Assembly: GCA_002197995.1 (NCBI GenBank) | Contig: NGZR01000002.1 | Span: 2,790,001-2,854,000 of the forward strand | Reading direction: 5' to 3' | Length of the DNA stretch: 64,000 bases | DNA from: Gaeumannomyces sp. JS-464 | Taxonomy: Eukaryota; Ascomycota; Sordariomycetes; Magnaporthales; Magnaporthaceae | In this document: positions 45,387-57,720 of the stretch, piece by piece | How positions within the stretch are numbered: the first letter of the stretch is position 1 | Layout: every line of letters starts with the position of its first letter | Made by a program: the position numbers and the translations under genes | The notes under the pieces: generated by a model | Databases searched by the model: none | Told to the model about the DNA's origin: nothing | Seen by the model: only the letters and a program-made list of their open reading frames with translations

Positions 45387-48300
45387 CTACTTCTTCTCCA
45401 AGCTCTGTAGGTTCACAAGCTCGGCATACCGCCCGTTCCGCTTCATCAACTCGCCGTGCGTCCCGCTCTCGACGACGCGGCCCTGGTCAAACACGTAGAT
45501 GACGTCGGCCTTCTGGATCGTGCTCAGCCGGTGCGCGACGGCGATGGTGGTGCGGCCCTTTGCCGCCTTGTCGAGCGCCGCCTGCACCACCTTCTCCGAC
45601 TCGCTATCGAGCGCCGACGTGGCCTCGTCCAGCAGCAGGATCTTGGGGTCGCGGATGAGCGCGCGCGCGATAGCCACGCGCTGCTTCTGCCCGCCCGACA
45701 GGAGCGCGCCCTTACTACCCACCAGCGTGTTGAACCCTTCGGGCAGCGACATGATGAAGTCGTAGATGTTGGCCTCGCGGCACGCGAACTCGACCACCTC
45801 GTCTGTGACATCGCCGGGAGCGCCGAGGAGAATGTTCTCCTTGATTGTGCCCTATTAAGCCAAGGTTTGTCAGCATGCCATGAGGTTGTAGGAAAATGAG
45901 TAACAAGAAAGGGGCCGTGAAAGCTTACACTATACAGAGTCGGCTCCTGCTGCACGAGGGCAATCTGCGCCCTGTAGTCGTTGACGTTGAGCGAGCTGAT
46001 CTCCCGTCCATCCACAAACACACCGCCCACAAGCGGATCATAAAAGCGCTCGAGCAGGGCAATAGTGGTAGACTTTCCGCAGCCCGAAGCGCCGACGAGC
46101 GCCACATACTGCCCGGGGAGGACCTGCAGGTTGAGGCCGCGGAGGACGGGCTGCTCGGGCCGGGTCGGGTAGCGGAAGTGCACGTCGCGGAACTCGATGG
46201 TGCCCTCGACCGACTCGACGCGCTCGCCGTCCTTGGACCACGTGTCGATCTGGGGCTTGCGGTCGAACAGCGCCTTGAGCTCGCCGCTCGCCGTCGCCGC
46301 CTTGCCCATGTCGGGCGCGAACGAGAAGATGGTGCCGGCCGACTGGGCGCCGAAGATGACGGAGCTGAAGACGAGGAAGAACTGGAACATGCCGAGCTCG
46401 CCCTTGGCGATCAGGCTGCCGCCGTACCAGAAGCCGAGCGCGAGGACCAGGAAGGTGAGCGACTGCGAGGCCGCGTACAGGAGCGACGACTTGAGCACCG
46501 ACCGCAGCGACGCCTTCTGCTGCTGGTCGAGCGATTCCTGGTACTGGCGGAGCACGTCCTCCTCGCGCGTCAGCGAGGCCACGGTGCGGATGGCCGTGAT
46601 GGCCTCGGAGGCGTACGACGCCGAGACCTGGTACGCGCGCTTGGCGCGGCGCTGGTAGTGCGCCAGCATCCAGAAGCGGAGGAAGCCGCAGGCCAGCAGC
46701 ACGGGGACGGTCGAGATGCAGACGAGCGCGAGCTTCCAGCCGATAGCAAGAGCAATGGTGAAGGCGGCGACGAGCGTGGTGGTGACCAGAAGAATGGTGC
46801 CGAGGGTGGCGCCGCTAAGGCCAGCCACGTGGGTGGTCTCGGTGGAAAGGAACGAGGTCAGAGAGCCCGACGTGTTCTCCTCCTTGTCGAACTCGCTAAT
46901 GTCCATGCGCAGCATCGACCGGAACGCTCGGTCGCGCACCCGGTGGATCAGGCGCTCCGAGCACTTGGCGAAGAGCAGGCCCTGCGCGGCGTACGCGATG
47001 AACTGCACGATGGCGAGCATGAGGTACATCAGGCACCAGAACGAGACGTCGCTCTGCAGCGTCGGGATCGTCTGAGGCGTGAGCGGGACCGAGAGGGCGG
47101 TAATGAGCTTGGCGAAGAAGACGGCCTGCACCGGGTTGCCGCCACCGCAGATGATGCTGAAGAAGAGACCGACGACCATGAGCTTCCACTCGGGCGCGTT
47201 GAAGGACGCAATGAGCTTGATCAGCGTCCAGAGCGGGTACTTCTTCTTCTTCTCGGCCTTGCGGCCCTGGAGCGCGAGGCTGGAGGCCGACTTGGTCGTG
47301 GCGGACCGCTGCATCTTGGCACCAATGTCGTCTTCGGGTCGGTAGGAATGTCGCTCGGGCCTTCCCTGTTGGACGTGGCCTTGCGGATCAGAGCCGCCTC
47401 GTCCGCAGCGTCGATTGCCTCCTCCTCTTCGGCAGTGAGCTCAGCAACCTTGGCGATCTCCTGGGCAGTCACAAGCTTGTGGTACGCGCCTTGCTTCTCC
47501 AATAGTTCGTTGTGGGTGCCCTGCTCGACGATCTCACCAAGAGACATGACCACAATGTTGTGCGCATCCTTGATAGTGCTCAGACGGTGGGCGATGGTGA
47601 TAGTGGTCCTTCCTTCCGAGGCCGTCTCAAGGGCAGCTTGAACGACCCCCTCAGAGCGAGTATCCAGGGCAGAAGTTGCCTCGTCGAGCAGAAGAATCCG
47701 GGGGTCCGAAACGACGGCCCTAGCGATAGCAATGCGTTGCTTCTGGCCACCAGAGAGCAGGAATCCACGCTCGCCGACGTTAGTCTCGTAGCCCTCGGGA
47801 AGTGCCGTAACAAAATCGTGAGCGTTAGCCTTCTTTGCCGCCTGACTACGAGCTCCCTTTTCTTCTCCTCAGATTCGTTCTCGAACTTGGTTCCGATCAG
47901 GCCATGCTTGATGTTCTCGTAGATGGTGACGTTGAAGAGGACAGGCTCCTGCTGCACGAGGCTAATGTTCTGACGCAGCCAGCGGAGGTTGAGGGTGCTG
48001 ATGTCGTGTCCGTCCAGATAGATCTTACCCTGCACGGGGTTATAGAACCGTTCAACGAGGCCAATGATAGTCGACTTGCCCGAGCCTGACGCGCCCACGA
48101 GAGCAGTGGTCTTGCCTGCGGGGATGGTGAGAGAGACGTCCTTCATGACAGTCACGTTGGGGCGCGAAGGGTAGATGTGCTTGATGTTCTCGAGCACGAG
48201 GGTGCCCTCAAGCTTGTCAAGTTTGATTCCCTCATCCGAGGAAGTATCGAGGCAGGACTGGCGATCAATGGTGTTGTAGATCTTGGCCGCGGCGCCGATG

Positions 48301-49493
48301 GCGCTGGTAAAGGCCTGAACGTTGGGCGCAATGTTGCCAATGTTGAAAGCGCCAATCATGACGGACATCATGATGATGAGGACACTAGATAGCGGGATAA
48401 TGCCGTCGACCAGGTACCTGCTGCCCATCCAGAAGGCAAGACCGTAGTTGAGATACAGGACCAGCATCATGCCGCCAACCATGACACCGAGAAGGCCCTT
48501 CTGGCGCCAGCCAAAGCCCTCGGCCTTGATGAGGTGAGCATCGTACTGGCGAGCGAGACGGTCCTGGGTACCGAAGGCCACAGCGTTGCGCACGGAGCTG
48601 AATGACCTCCTCGGCCACACTGCCACCCAGGGCATAGGACTCGATGGCCAGCTTGCTGTACTTTTGCAGGAAGCCCGAGATGCCGCCCATGATAAGAAGC
48701 AGGGCAAAGACGGTAGACAGCAGATCAGAGTCAGCCGCCAGTAGACTACGAAGCTGATAACAAAAGCAGCGACGAAGGTGGCGATGGCGGCGACGGTCAG
48801 GCCGACCTTCTCCGAGATTCCTTCCTGAACCATGTTTGTGTCGGCGGTGATGCGAGTGGTGACCTCGCCGGCACCGAGTTGTCGAAGAAGCCAATGTTCT
48901 GGCGCATGCAGCTCTCGAGGGTGGGGCCCTAATCTTGGCGCTGATGTGCTCTCCCGTGTAGATGAAGCCGGGTGAAGATGTAGGTTGGTGACAAACTCGG
49001 CGATGGCCAGATAGACAAAGTACAGGACGAGCTGCGTCATTGTGCTCATGAACTCGTCGTAGGTGGTGCGCTTGAGGAAGAAGTCCTGGAAGGTGCCGGC
49101 CAGGTTGCCGAAGATGACCGTCATGAGCGGCAGCGCGGCGCCCGATGCGATGGCACAGACAAAGGAGACGGCCATGATCGCCAGGTCGGTTGGGGAGGCA
49201 TAGCGGTACAGGGTCTTGTAGGCGACCTTGACGGTCGGGGTGTCGACCTGTTGCCTGAGCACGGAAGCCTCGCTCTCGGGCAGGTGGGCATAGGGGTCCT
49301 CATCCTGTTCGTCGGCGCCGGCGGCTTTCTGGATCACCTTGGAGTCGACCTTTGACATGTCAACCTTCTCAGCCCGGGCATCCTCTGTTGAGTTGCCACC
49401 ACGACTGTGACTGCTGGAAGGGGGCTGCGACGACGCGGCGGTAGCGCTGTCGGCGCCGTCGCCGGGGCGCTTCTCCGAGACCTCGGCCGCCAT
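45387..49493 (-). CDS. Full-length ABCB-type multidrug ABC transporter
   Basis: Full transporter (TMD-NBD)x2 of the P-glycoprotein/Pmd1 group, exporting hydrophobic drugs or peptides at the plasma membrane. The N-terminus is a hydrophilic Ser-rich leader of about 85 residues; a TM region follows. NBD1 has G-A-S-G-S-G-K-S-T near 48090, a Q-Q-E-P Q-loop near 47950 and L-S-G-G-Q-K-Q near 47745; NBD2 has G-A-S-G-C-G-K-S-T near 46090, Q-Q-E-P near 45945 and L-S-G-G-Q-K-Q near 45705. An intron at 45852-45928 (GTAAGC...TTAATAG) joins L-Y-S to G-T-I-K-E-N. Frame breaks occur near 48975, 48905 (two or three compensating indels), 48720, 48600, 47850 and 47335; conserved residues continue in the shifted frames. 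It is about 7 kb beyond the cluster edge; a role in resistance to the cluster product is possible but not shown. Confidence 0.9.
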
Positions 49494-52489
49494 TGGGGCA
49501 AGGACGGGCGCCTGTGTGCTATATGCGCTGGATGGCCAATCCCAGCCTCGGATAACTCTGTTTGGCTGCTTATTATTGTACGGGGTTGTTGCTTGCCAAG
49601 AGGCTGGGCAAGTTCGCGGGGTCGGATGTCGGCCGAGGTAAGTTCACGACTTGGGACCAGATGGCATGCGACCCAAGGACCAGATGAATTAACAGATGAG
49701 TTAACAGATCAGGATCCCCGATGGCAGCTAGCCGGGGGGATGTCTTGGGGGCTGTCCTTTTTGTCGGGTGCTTTGATATTAAAAAGGAACGCAAGAACAA
49801 ACAGCGACAACCCTGCTAGGTATGGTACTGATGGCTGGATCCGGGTGGCGGCAGACCCGGTTCATATAACAAAAACAGAGACTAATCGGGGTTCTAAGCA
49901 AACACGATGCAAAAGCCCGAGTGCGTCGGCCGAGAAAGATTACAGATTGGCCTGGCTTGTTGGTGGGCGCGCCTGTGTGTGGTGATTGGGCTCTGGATGG
50001 GCCCTCGAACCGCTAGCCTGGGGCGACGGTGCCATCCCTTGCCCGGCGAGCAGCTGGTTGCGAGTGTGTCCCAGCCAGGTGGTGGTCTCGGCCGCTTGTT
50101 ACTCCCCGAGGTTGCGAGAGATTGAGCCCCAGTGTGGTTCTCGGCTGAAGACCCCGGTCCTGTCCTGCGCCAGGGCTCCCGCGGGTGTGGGTGTGGTGGG
50201 TATGAAAGCCGCTTTGCTGTCTGACAAGACAAAAACAAAACAAGACATTTCCAACGGGGCCTTGCCTGAGCTCCAGGGGCCAGCAGCTTCAGCTCCTGGT
50301 AATTCCATGAGTCCCGGGGTCCGCCGTAAGTAAGAGGCGGTCCCTCGGGTTCCTGTTGTTTCCCCAGGCATCATCACGGCGTCAAATCTTCCCGTATGAC
50401 GTCTAGGTGCTCCATTGTGCATTTTTTTTTTCACTCTTGCTCTTCCATTGGCTGGCGTGGAATGCTAGGGCGGGCGGCGTATGCGAGCTCCGTGGTCCGT
50501 CGTGGAGTGCGAGGTCAGAACAAAGATCTGATGACTGATGACGAACTTTTCCGTCTCTTTTTTCTCCCTGCTTGGTCCTCCGCCCGTCGGTCTTCTTCCA
50601 AACAAGCCCGGCTCCACACAAAGGACCCACGCGCAGGGCCCGCCGCATGCGCGCACAGGCAACAAACGCCACGCAGGCGGGCTACGGACTTCGGGTTGGT
50701 TCAACCGTCCGCCAAGCCGCTCAAAAGCCATGCGTGCCATGCTCTCGCAGTGCCGGCGTACAAGCACCAATCCCGTCATGCATGGTTGGAAAAGAAGCAA
50801 ATCCTCGTGGATTCGAATGGTCTCGCAAAATGCACGGTCCTCGGCCTTCGTTCAATAGGCGCCGGCGCCATCTAGCGGGCTGGGTTGGCGCCTCAGCCCG
50901 AGATCCTCAATACGACTTCAATGAATGCAAGGTCCTTTTGCTGTCTCGATTGGGAAAGAGGAGCGACCGGGCCAACAGCAAATTTCACCCCCATTCCAAT
51001 TCCAATCCACCTAGGTACCCTCCACCGCTGGGGGCAACCGACAGCACTTCCTTGTGTGCATGTCCCTTGGGTCCCCAGCATCCCTTGCCAGTTCGACCCC
51101 TCCTGGGCCCATTCCTTCGAGAGGTTTCGAGCCCACGAAGGCATTACCTAGAATAGTCTAGTCCGCGTAGAGTTGACGATGCGACGTACCTATTTACGCT
51201 TAAATGGCAATATTCCTTCTTCTCCCTCCGTCCACCGAGCAACCACCGTGCCACCCTGGATTTCTGCCTCATCGGCGGTGTTACGGAGACTCAGTCTTTT
51301 TCCGCTCTGAAACGACACGTGTCTTGGGTAACACGGTGCCTTCAGGAAGTGCGTGCCTGCGTGCCCCACGCATCCTGTCACCTAATATCTCATCCTAGGC
51401 TCTTTCCGAGCACTAGACGAGTGACCCAAGTTTGGTTGATGATCAAGCCCCATCTCCGGCAGTGAGTCAATGGCCAAAAACTCCGTTCAGGCGTTCAAAG
51501 CTGGGCGAGTGCGGTTCGGCGTGGGTCCCATCCTTTTTGTTGCTGCTGTCAGCTCTGCCTGCAGCTAACGGGCTTTTGGCCGCCCCGAACACCGACTTTG
51601 GGGAAAGGATCGCCAAGCACGGCGGCATCGGCGTTAGGCTGGGCGCCCCCGGGTCTCTTTGCGGCTCACTCCCATATCCCTCGGACGGGACGTGTTGCCC
51701 GCGTGCCTGCGCCTCTGGTCACCGCTTTGCGGCACCGCATGATGTGACGAGACACGGAGAATCGTATCCTGCGGCGTGCCGTGAGTGTCCTCCCTGCCTC
51801 CGCCCCGTTGACGCTGACGTCTCCGGGTCAGTTATCGTCTGCTGATTAAGGAGGTGCCTCTTGTTTGTTTGCTTCCGCATTCCATATCTTCACCGTCTCA
51901 CGTCATGCTTTGTTTGTAATCGAGAAGCCAGGGCGATGTGACACTCCGTGGAAAGTTTCTCATCATTCTGGACCCATTACATGCGGTGCTCCCATCACCG
52001 ATAACAAATGTAGCCGAAATGTGGCCGCTATGTTTCCGGACTTTCTGCTGCAGCTAAATCCGAACGCGACGAGACGGTTTGCACCAACCGAGCTTGCTAC
52101 CTAGCCGGCTCATTTTGATTGAAGCCCGGTCATCATGGTAATCCAGCTCGGGAGGCTGCCTGGCAAGGTTGAGGTGCGAGGTTACATTACCCAAACACGC
52201 ATGCTGGCGTTGTCTCATGGAAGCCTTAGAACAAAATACTTGGCGCCCGAATTTGGGCCAAGTCGCACCGCCATCCACTGGTGACTGGTGGAGCTGGGTT
52301 TTTTTTAGTGGTGGGCGCACGGGAGTGGCGAAAATAGGTAGCCTTGCCAGCACGGTCGCCAGCTCGCCAGCTGAGAAATGAACACATGTCTTGGGAGCCT
52401 CTCTCGAACTGGGCATTTCTTGACCCTCAACAACCATCTAACCATCCCCTGCGCCGTCACAATAACCAACCGAAGATCCGAACGCAACG
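49494..52489. other. Intergenic 3-kb stretch, no gene recognised
   Basis: This lies between the divergent starts of the ABC transporter and the SARAF-like gene, so it holds both promoters. Overlapping open frames of 60-195 codons on both strands have no recognised domain. One frame at 51432-51845 has a hydrophobic segment (F-L-L-L-L-S-A-L-P-A-A) and several Cys, but no start context or homology that I can recognise. Confidence 0.45.
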
Positions 52490-53555
52490 ATGCTGCTCGA
52501 CAGGGTCCTCTACCCTGCCGGGCTATTCCTCTTTGCCGTCAGCTTCTTGCCGACTGCCGTCGCGAAACCCAAAGACGCGATCCTGCTCTCTGACGTCAGT
52601 TCTCCCCCAGGGTCCCTCGCTCGTGCACGCGCTACCTACCCACCGCCTTCACCCCTCCTATCACCGGCTGTCGCATTCACGGTCTTTAACTAAAACACAA
52701 CACATACAAACAGGTCCAATCCCTCACCCTCCGCGCCGACAAGCAAACCACCCACCGCCGCGTCCCCGCCGCGCCCCAGCTGAAATGCGTGTCGCACCGG
52801 TCCGTGTGCGGCCTGCACAAGGTCGACGTGATGCGCTGCACCAACCAGGGCAGCTCCTACGGCGACGAGGACATCCAGTGGTCCTGCACCGCCTCGCTCC
52901 CGCCCGAGCTCAAGCTCGGCAGCACCGAGGTCGTCTGCGAGGGCTACTCGAGCCCCAGGACCCTTACGTCCTCAAGGGCTCGTGCGGCGTCGAGTACAAG
53001 CTCATCCTGACCGACGAGGGCCACAGGCGCTACCCTGACCTGGGGGGAGGGGCCGGCGGCGGCAGCGACGGCTCGCTGCCCGCGTGGGTCTTTTGGGTCA
53101 TTTTCACCGTCATCGTCGTCATCATCGTGTACTCGGCATGTTTCGCCAACCAGGACGGCTACGACCCCCGGGGGCCCCGCGGACGTAACAACTTCTGGGG
53201 CGGAGGTGGCGGCGGCGGTGACTACTGGGGCGGCGGTGGTGGCGGTGGCGGCGGCGGTCGGTTCGGTCGCTACAACGACCCGCCGCCCCCGTACCCAGGG
53301 ACTAAGTCTAGTTCCTCCCGGGAGAGCTGGCGGCCCGGCTTCTGGAGCGGCCTGGCGGGCGGGACTGCTGCGGGCTACTATGCCGGCAGCCGAGGCCGGA
53401 ACAATAACACGTATGACGGAGGTTATGGCAGCTTCGGTGGCCGTGGCAGCACTTGGGGCGGGTCTGGCGGTGCTGGCCCTTCTCGATCCGACTCGAGCTC
53501 CAGCTCCGGCGCTCGGTACGAAAGCACTGGCTTTGGCTCAACCAGCCGGCGTTGA
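52490..53555 (+). CDS. SARAF-like (store-operated calcium entry regulator family) membrane protein
   Basis: Single-pass ER membrane protein of the SARAF/TMEM66 family, whose animal member slows store-operated calcium entry; the fungal role is unknown. Exon 1 (52490-52594) is a signal peptide, M-L-L-D-R-V-L-Y then a hydrophobic core ending A-V-A-K. An intron at 52595-52713 (GTCAGT...AAACAG) leads to V-Q-S-L-T-L-R. The lumenal part has the conserved C-V-S-H-R-S-V-C, V-M-R-C-T-N-Q-G, D-I-Q-W-S-C and V-V-C-E-G-Y. A transmembrane helix (W-V-F-W-V-I-F-T-V-I-V-V-I-I-V-Y) near 53083-53140 is followed by a Gly-rich and Ser-rich cytosolic tail. One base is missing in the CCCC run near 52958, shifting the frame before D-P-Y-V-L-K-G-S-C-G. 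The stop at 53553-53555 is in the corrected frame. Confidence 0.82.
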
Positions 53556-54203
53556 ACCCTACGAAGGAAGTTGGTGGGAAATTCCGCGACACGCGAGATG
53601 CCATTTTTAAGTTCGAATACCCAGCCCACAGTGGATGTCAGAGGCTTTGACCCTCATGAATATTATTCACATTACTTGCATGTTGCTTCTTTCCTGGCCA
53701 TCATCCGCCTCCCATTGGTATCACAATCATGCCATGTAGGCCCTTTTGATTTCTAGCTGAAAATCGGATCGAAGGGTTATATGGCTGGACTCGACCCTCC
53801 CGCGCAAGTGATTATGGTATTGCATACAAATAAAGTACAGACGTACAAGGCATCCAAGACATGTGCCTCCGGCTCTTTGACCTAATGCAAAACAAAATAA
53901 ACGACGCTGGCGCGGACTCAAAGAGTGATCCATCGTAGATGGACCTGGGAGCGAGATTGGGCAGCTCGCATGCCCCACAATAAATAATATATCCCCAACA
54001 AGCTATCCCTTGGGACTAGCTGAACGAGCACCAGCCAAGGGGCTGGTGCAGCGATCCTGGTTCCACCTACTGCAGGCAGAGAGGATGTTGGGAGGGCCAG
54101 TGTCTGCAACCGGCATCTCGTTGTGATAAGCCGGGCAACATGCCCAGGTGCCAGGAAACTGAGCAGATCAACGCAGTCCGGAACGACAAAGGCATGTCAG
54201 GCA
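53556..54203. other. Convergent 3' flanks of SARAF-like and bre1 genes
   Basis: Two genes end toward each other here, so the 648 bases are two 3' untranslated regions. AATAAA-like signals occur near 53829 (plus) and on the minus strand around 53980-53990. No further gene is seen. Confidence 0.5.
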
Positions 54204-56935
54204 TTACATGTGAATATGCATGACGTCCATCTTGTCGAACGCCTTGCCACAGGCAGGACATTTTCGCCTCCGGTTCGCGACTCTGCTTTCGACACACTCG
54301 TTGCAGAAGACATGTCCGCACGTCTTGAGAGTGACGTTCTTGAAGTTGCCGTTACAAACATTGCAGAGCGCAAATTTCTGTAAACACACATGATTAGCTT
54401 GGGACAGGTACGAAATAGTCTAAAAGGGGTGTGGCTTACCCTCAGGTTCTCTTCCGAATCGCTAGACCCTCGGGACTTGTAGTTATCCCTCTCTTTCAGC
54501 GCGTGCTCAAGGCGAACCTTGACTTTCTCCAGCTCCTGTTCATGCGCTACCGCCTTCTCCTTGAGCGAATGTGCTGCCGAGTCTTTGACCTTGATTAGAT
54601 TGCTGAGATTCGAGGCTTGACTTTTAAGAGCCTCGTGCTGGCGCAGAGCATCTGAACTTGCCGCCTTGACCTTCCGGTTGTCCTCGAGGACCGAAACGTT
54701 GGACTGCTTCATCTCAGCGAGCTGCTTCTCCAGGTTTGCGAGCAAAGTCCTAGTGTGCGCCTCGACGTCCTTGAGCTGAGAGATGATGGTCGAACTCGTC
54801 TTGTTCTGCATCTGCAGTGTCTTGTTTTCGTTGATGCGCGCATCCGTGTCTCTCCTGGCCGCGAAGTATTTTTGCTCTGCCTTGTTCTTCTCGGCCGCTA
54901 GGTTCACCACCTTGGACTCCAGGGCCGCCAGGTCTGTGAGCTTCTTCTGCGAAAGGGCAACAGCCTTCTTGTAGGCCTTTTCGACCGACGGAACCTCGCT
55001 CTTGATCAACTCAAAGTCCCTCTCGAGCTTGATGTACTTGGTGATCAGGTCCGCAGAAGAGAGAGCCTCGAGATCCTCCCTTGGCGTGGACATTGCAGCA
55101 TCCTCGGTCGGCCGAAGTCGCTCGAGTTCGAGTTCGAGACCAGCAATACGGTCGTCCTTGGCGCTCAACAGGTCCTTGATGTGCTCCGAAGAGGTTCTTT
55201 CTTGATCGGCCTTGGCCTTCTGGATCGTAAGGTTGGCATTGAGGTCGTCGCGGATGGAGCGGATACGTGTCAGGTCCTGGTCCTTCTGGTGAAGCTGCTC
55301 TTCCAGATCGGCCGTGACAGCTTGGACCTCGCGATTCAGCTGGTCGCGGTACGTCGTCCTCTCTGACTGCAGTTTCTCGGCCTCCTCTCTCAGCTGTTTG
55401 TTGATGACCTCTAGACTGTTTATCCGCTTAATCAGGTCCTCGTTCTGAGACTTGAAGTACTTGAACAAGTCTGTGCGCGAGTAATCCTCGTCGGTGACAG
55501 TCTCCTGGCGGGCCTTCAATGATGTGTTCTGTTCCTGGAGGGCTTTGATCTCGGCCAATGCTGCTGCGAGCTGCTCCTTCTGTTTTGACAGCACAGCGAC
55601 AGCCTCGTCGCACTTTAGTTGCAGCGCCTCAGAGTTGCCGTTTGTACCTCCTTGATCGGCGCCGCGCTCTGCTGACGGGGCTCGTGCTGTCGCATTCTTC
55701 AGCGCCTGTTGCTCAAGCTTTTGGACCTGGGCACTCTTGGCGCGATCTAGCTTTTTCTCGGCCTTGACGTATCGCAAGGTGGCCGTGTCGAGCTGCTCAG
55801 AAAGAGTATCTTTCTCAGCATTGGAGCGGTCCAATTTCACCAGGAGGTCCTTGATAGTGGCGCGGCTTTTTGTGATTTGCGCCTCGAGATCGGCGACGTC
55901 CGGTTTCACCTCTCTCCCGGCGGAAACGAGCGAAAACAGTGTCTCTAATCTTGACTTGATGACCTTGCTCTTGTCCAGCAGGTGTTCGCGAAACTCATCA
56001 TGGTCTTTGAACTGAAGCGCCGTGCGCTGCAGGGCCGAGAATTCTGGCGTCGGACGGTGTCAGCTAGAACGTCGCTGAGGTCGGCGGGAAGCAGGTCGCA
56101 TACCTTTCGATTGCAGGTCGGAAGACATGGATCCTTGGGCCGCGAGCTCGACTTCTTCCAACAACTGCAGGACGTCAATATCGGTCGTAGGGGAAGGCAC
56201 GTGAGCGAAATTGGTAGGTGGACAGGCTGCATACCTGGAGCCACCATTGATCGACTACCCTCAAGTGATCGTCGTGGTGGGTGGAGCGTTTCGTAACTTC
56301 CTCGAGCCGAGATTCTAGTGTGGTTTTCTCTCGCCTGTACTCAAGCATCTGGCGGTAGATGGCATCTTTTTGGTAGTCCTGCAAGTCGCCCAATGTCAGC
56401 ATTCAATCACCGCCCTGTCACCTCGACCACGTGTCGCGCGACGCGTAGCGCCAAAGTAAACTGTGTGTATGGGCAAGGCTTATTGTTTGGATGGGTGAAT
56501 GGGCAATCTGAACCTGGAGATAGAGCAGGCTGTGGTGACAGCGAGCCCAGGATTAGCATTGAACGCGATGTGCGGTTGCCGTGCCGCCCGGTCACTATGG
56601 GGGCGCCTGGTCGCCAACCTGCAGCGACCGTATGGCCGACCGGGCGGGCAGCGTGCGACATGTGGTTGCAAAAGTGTTGTGCTCATTGCATTGGGGGCGA
56701 GGCGAGTGAGGGAAAACGAAGCAGAGATGGCTGCTGAATTGTGACCGCTTACCTCGATCCAAGCCTCGTCTCGCAGATCGTTGTCGTCTCGCGACTTGGA
56801 GCCGCCGTTGATGGCCTGTCGCTTGCTCGGGGGCGCGATTTCGTCGGTCGCGCTGAGCGCTGGCCTCTTCCTATCCTCCATCTTGACGAAGCCAGATGGA
56901 TGAGAGGGAACAGCTGGAGATGTAGCAATAGGCAT
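54204..56935 (-). CDS. bre1: E3 ubiquitin ligase Bre1 (histone H2B monoubiquitination)
   Basis: Bre1 works with Rad6 in the nucleus to monoubiquitinate H2B, a mark needed for H3K4 and H3K79 methylation. Five exons: 56935-56753, 56378-56235, 56164-56104, 56043-54440 and 54377-54204, 721 residues, the normal length. Early residues include M-E-D-R-K-R-P and P-P-S-K-R-Q (nuclear signal), then [14 protein letters not shown] and [12 protein letters not shown] long coiled coil fills most of exon 4. The C-terminus is a RING finger, C-N-V-C, then C-G-H-V-F-C-N-E-C and C-P-A-C-G-K-A-F. Introns all have GT/AG ends and keep phase; the first is 374 bp, unusually long for this window. Start at 56935 is preferred over the in-frame Met at 57001. 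No frame breaks occur. Confidence 0.95.
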
Positions 56936-57720
56936 GAGAGACAGGAGATGGGCGAGGAACGGTCGGTTTGGGTGCTTTGGGTCGGTCGCTGGCTTGGACA
57001 AAGGATACGGTCGGGTTGACGAAAAAGGGGCGGTAAAACGAGAGAAAGAAAAGAAAGCGGAGTTCGCTCAACGGCTCCTCAGCCAGGCAGCGGGACCGAT
57101 CAGGCGCGGCATGGGAGAGAGCGTCGGGCGGTGTTGGGGTGATTGAAGGCTCGCGAAAACAACGTTTCCAGTCAGGAGTTGATTTTTCGACGACGCCCCT
57201 TCACCGGACCAGATTCCATCCAAGGTGATGACCAAGAAGACCACACGGGCCAACCAAGGACACCAAACGTGGTGGGTGGGGCCTGCAACAGGGCCGCTAG
57301 TCTAAATCCGGACTAGACTTATCAGGCCCATCCACGCGTTCCGCCGTTCTCCATCGCGACTCGACTCTGCATTTTCACAGATCCATAACCCCACCAGCGC
57401 AACAATTTCACTGCAGAGAAAACGAGCCGCCCTGGCCCCGCAATCCTCTTGGTGAAGCGATTGGCGCGACGAAACGAGAAGCCGGAATAGGTGTCGCGAG
57501 AGTACAGCGACCGATGACGAACAACGACCGCACCCGCCAGCCCAACCAATCGACCGTCGGATCTACGAGCTGTGAGCGCCGCCCGAGGACCTGAGGGGCA
57601 GGAGCGCGCGCTCGGTCGTGCCTGCCTGCATGTCTGGTTACTGCCTGATTCTCGAGGCGCATTGCGCAGGACGGGCCGCGCGACACATATACACCCCTAG
57701 GATACCCTGAGCCCGTCATC
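56936..57720. promoter_or_regulatory. Divergent promoter region of bre1 and bdp1
   Basis: The two genes start away from each other across 785 bases. The stretch is GC-rich near the bdp1 side. No TATA box is evident. Open frames on the minus strand over bdp1's 5' part are antisense shadows. Confidence 0.5.

Noticed and set aside
45896..47641. 581-codon plus-strand frame
   Set aside because: Antisense to the ABC transporter; the Arg/Glu-rich translation is a shadow of strongly biased codons.
50396..51156. Two overlapping plus-strand frames of 159 and 195 codons
   Set aside because: Arg/Ser/Pro-rich translations without motifs; minus-strand frames of equal quality overlap them.
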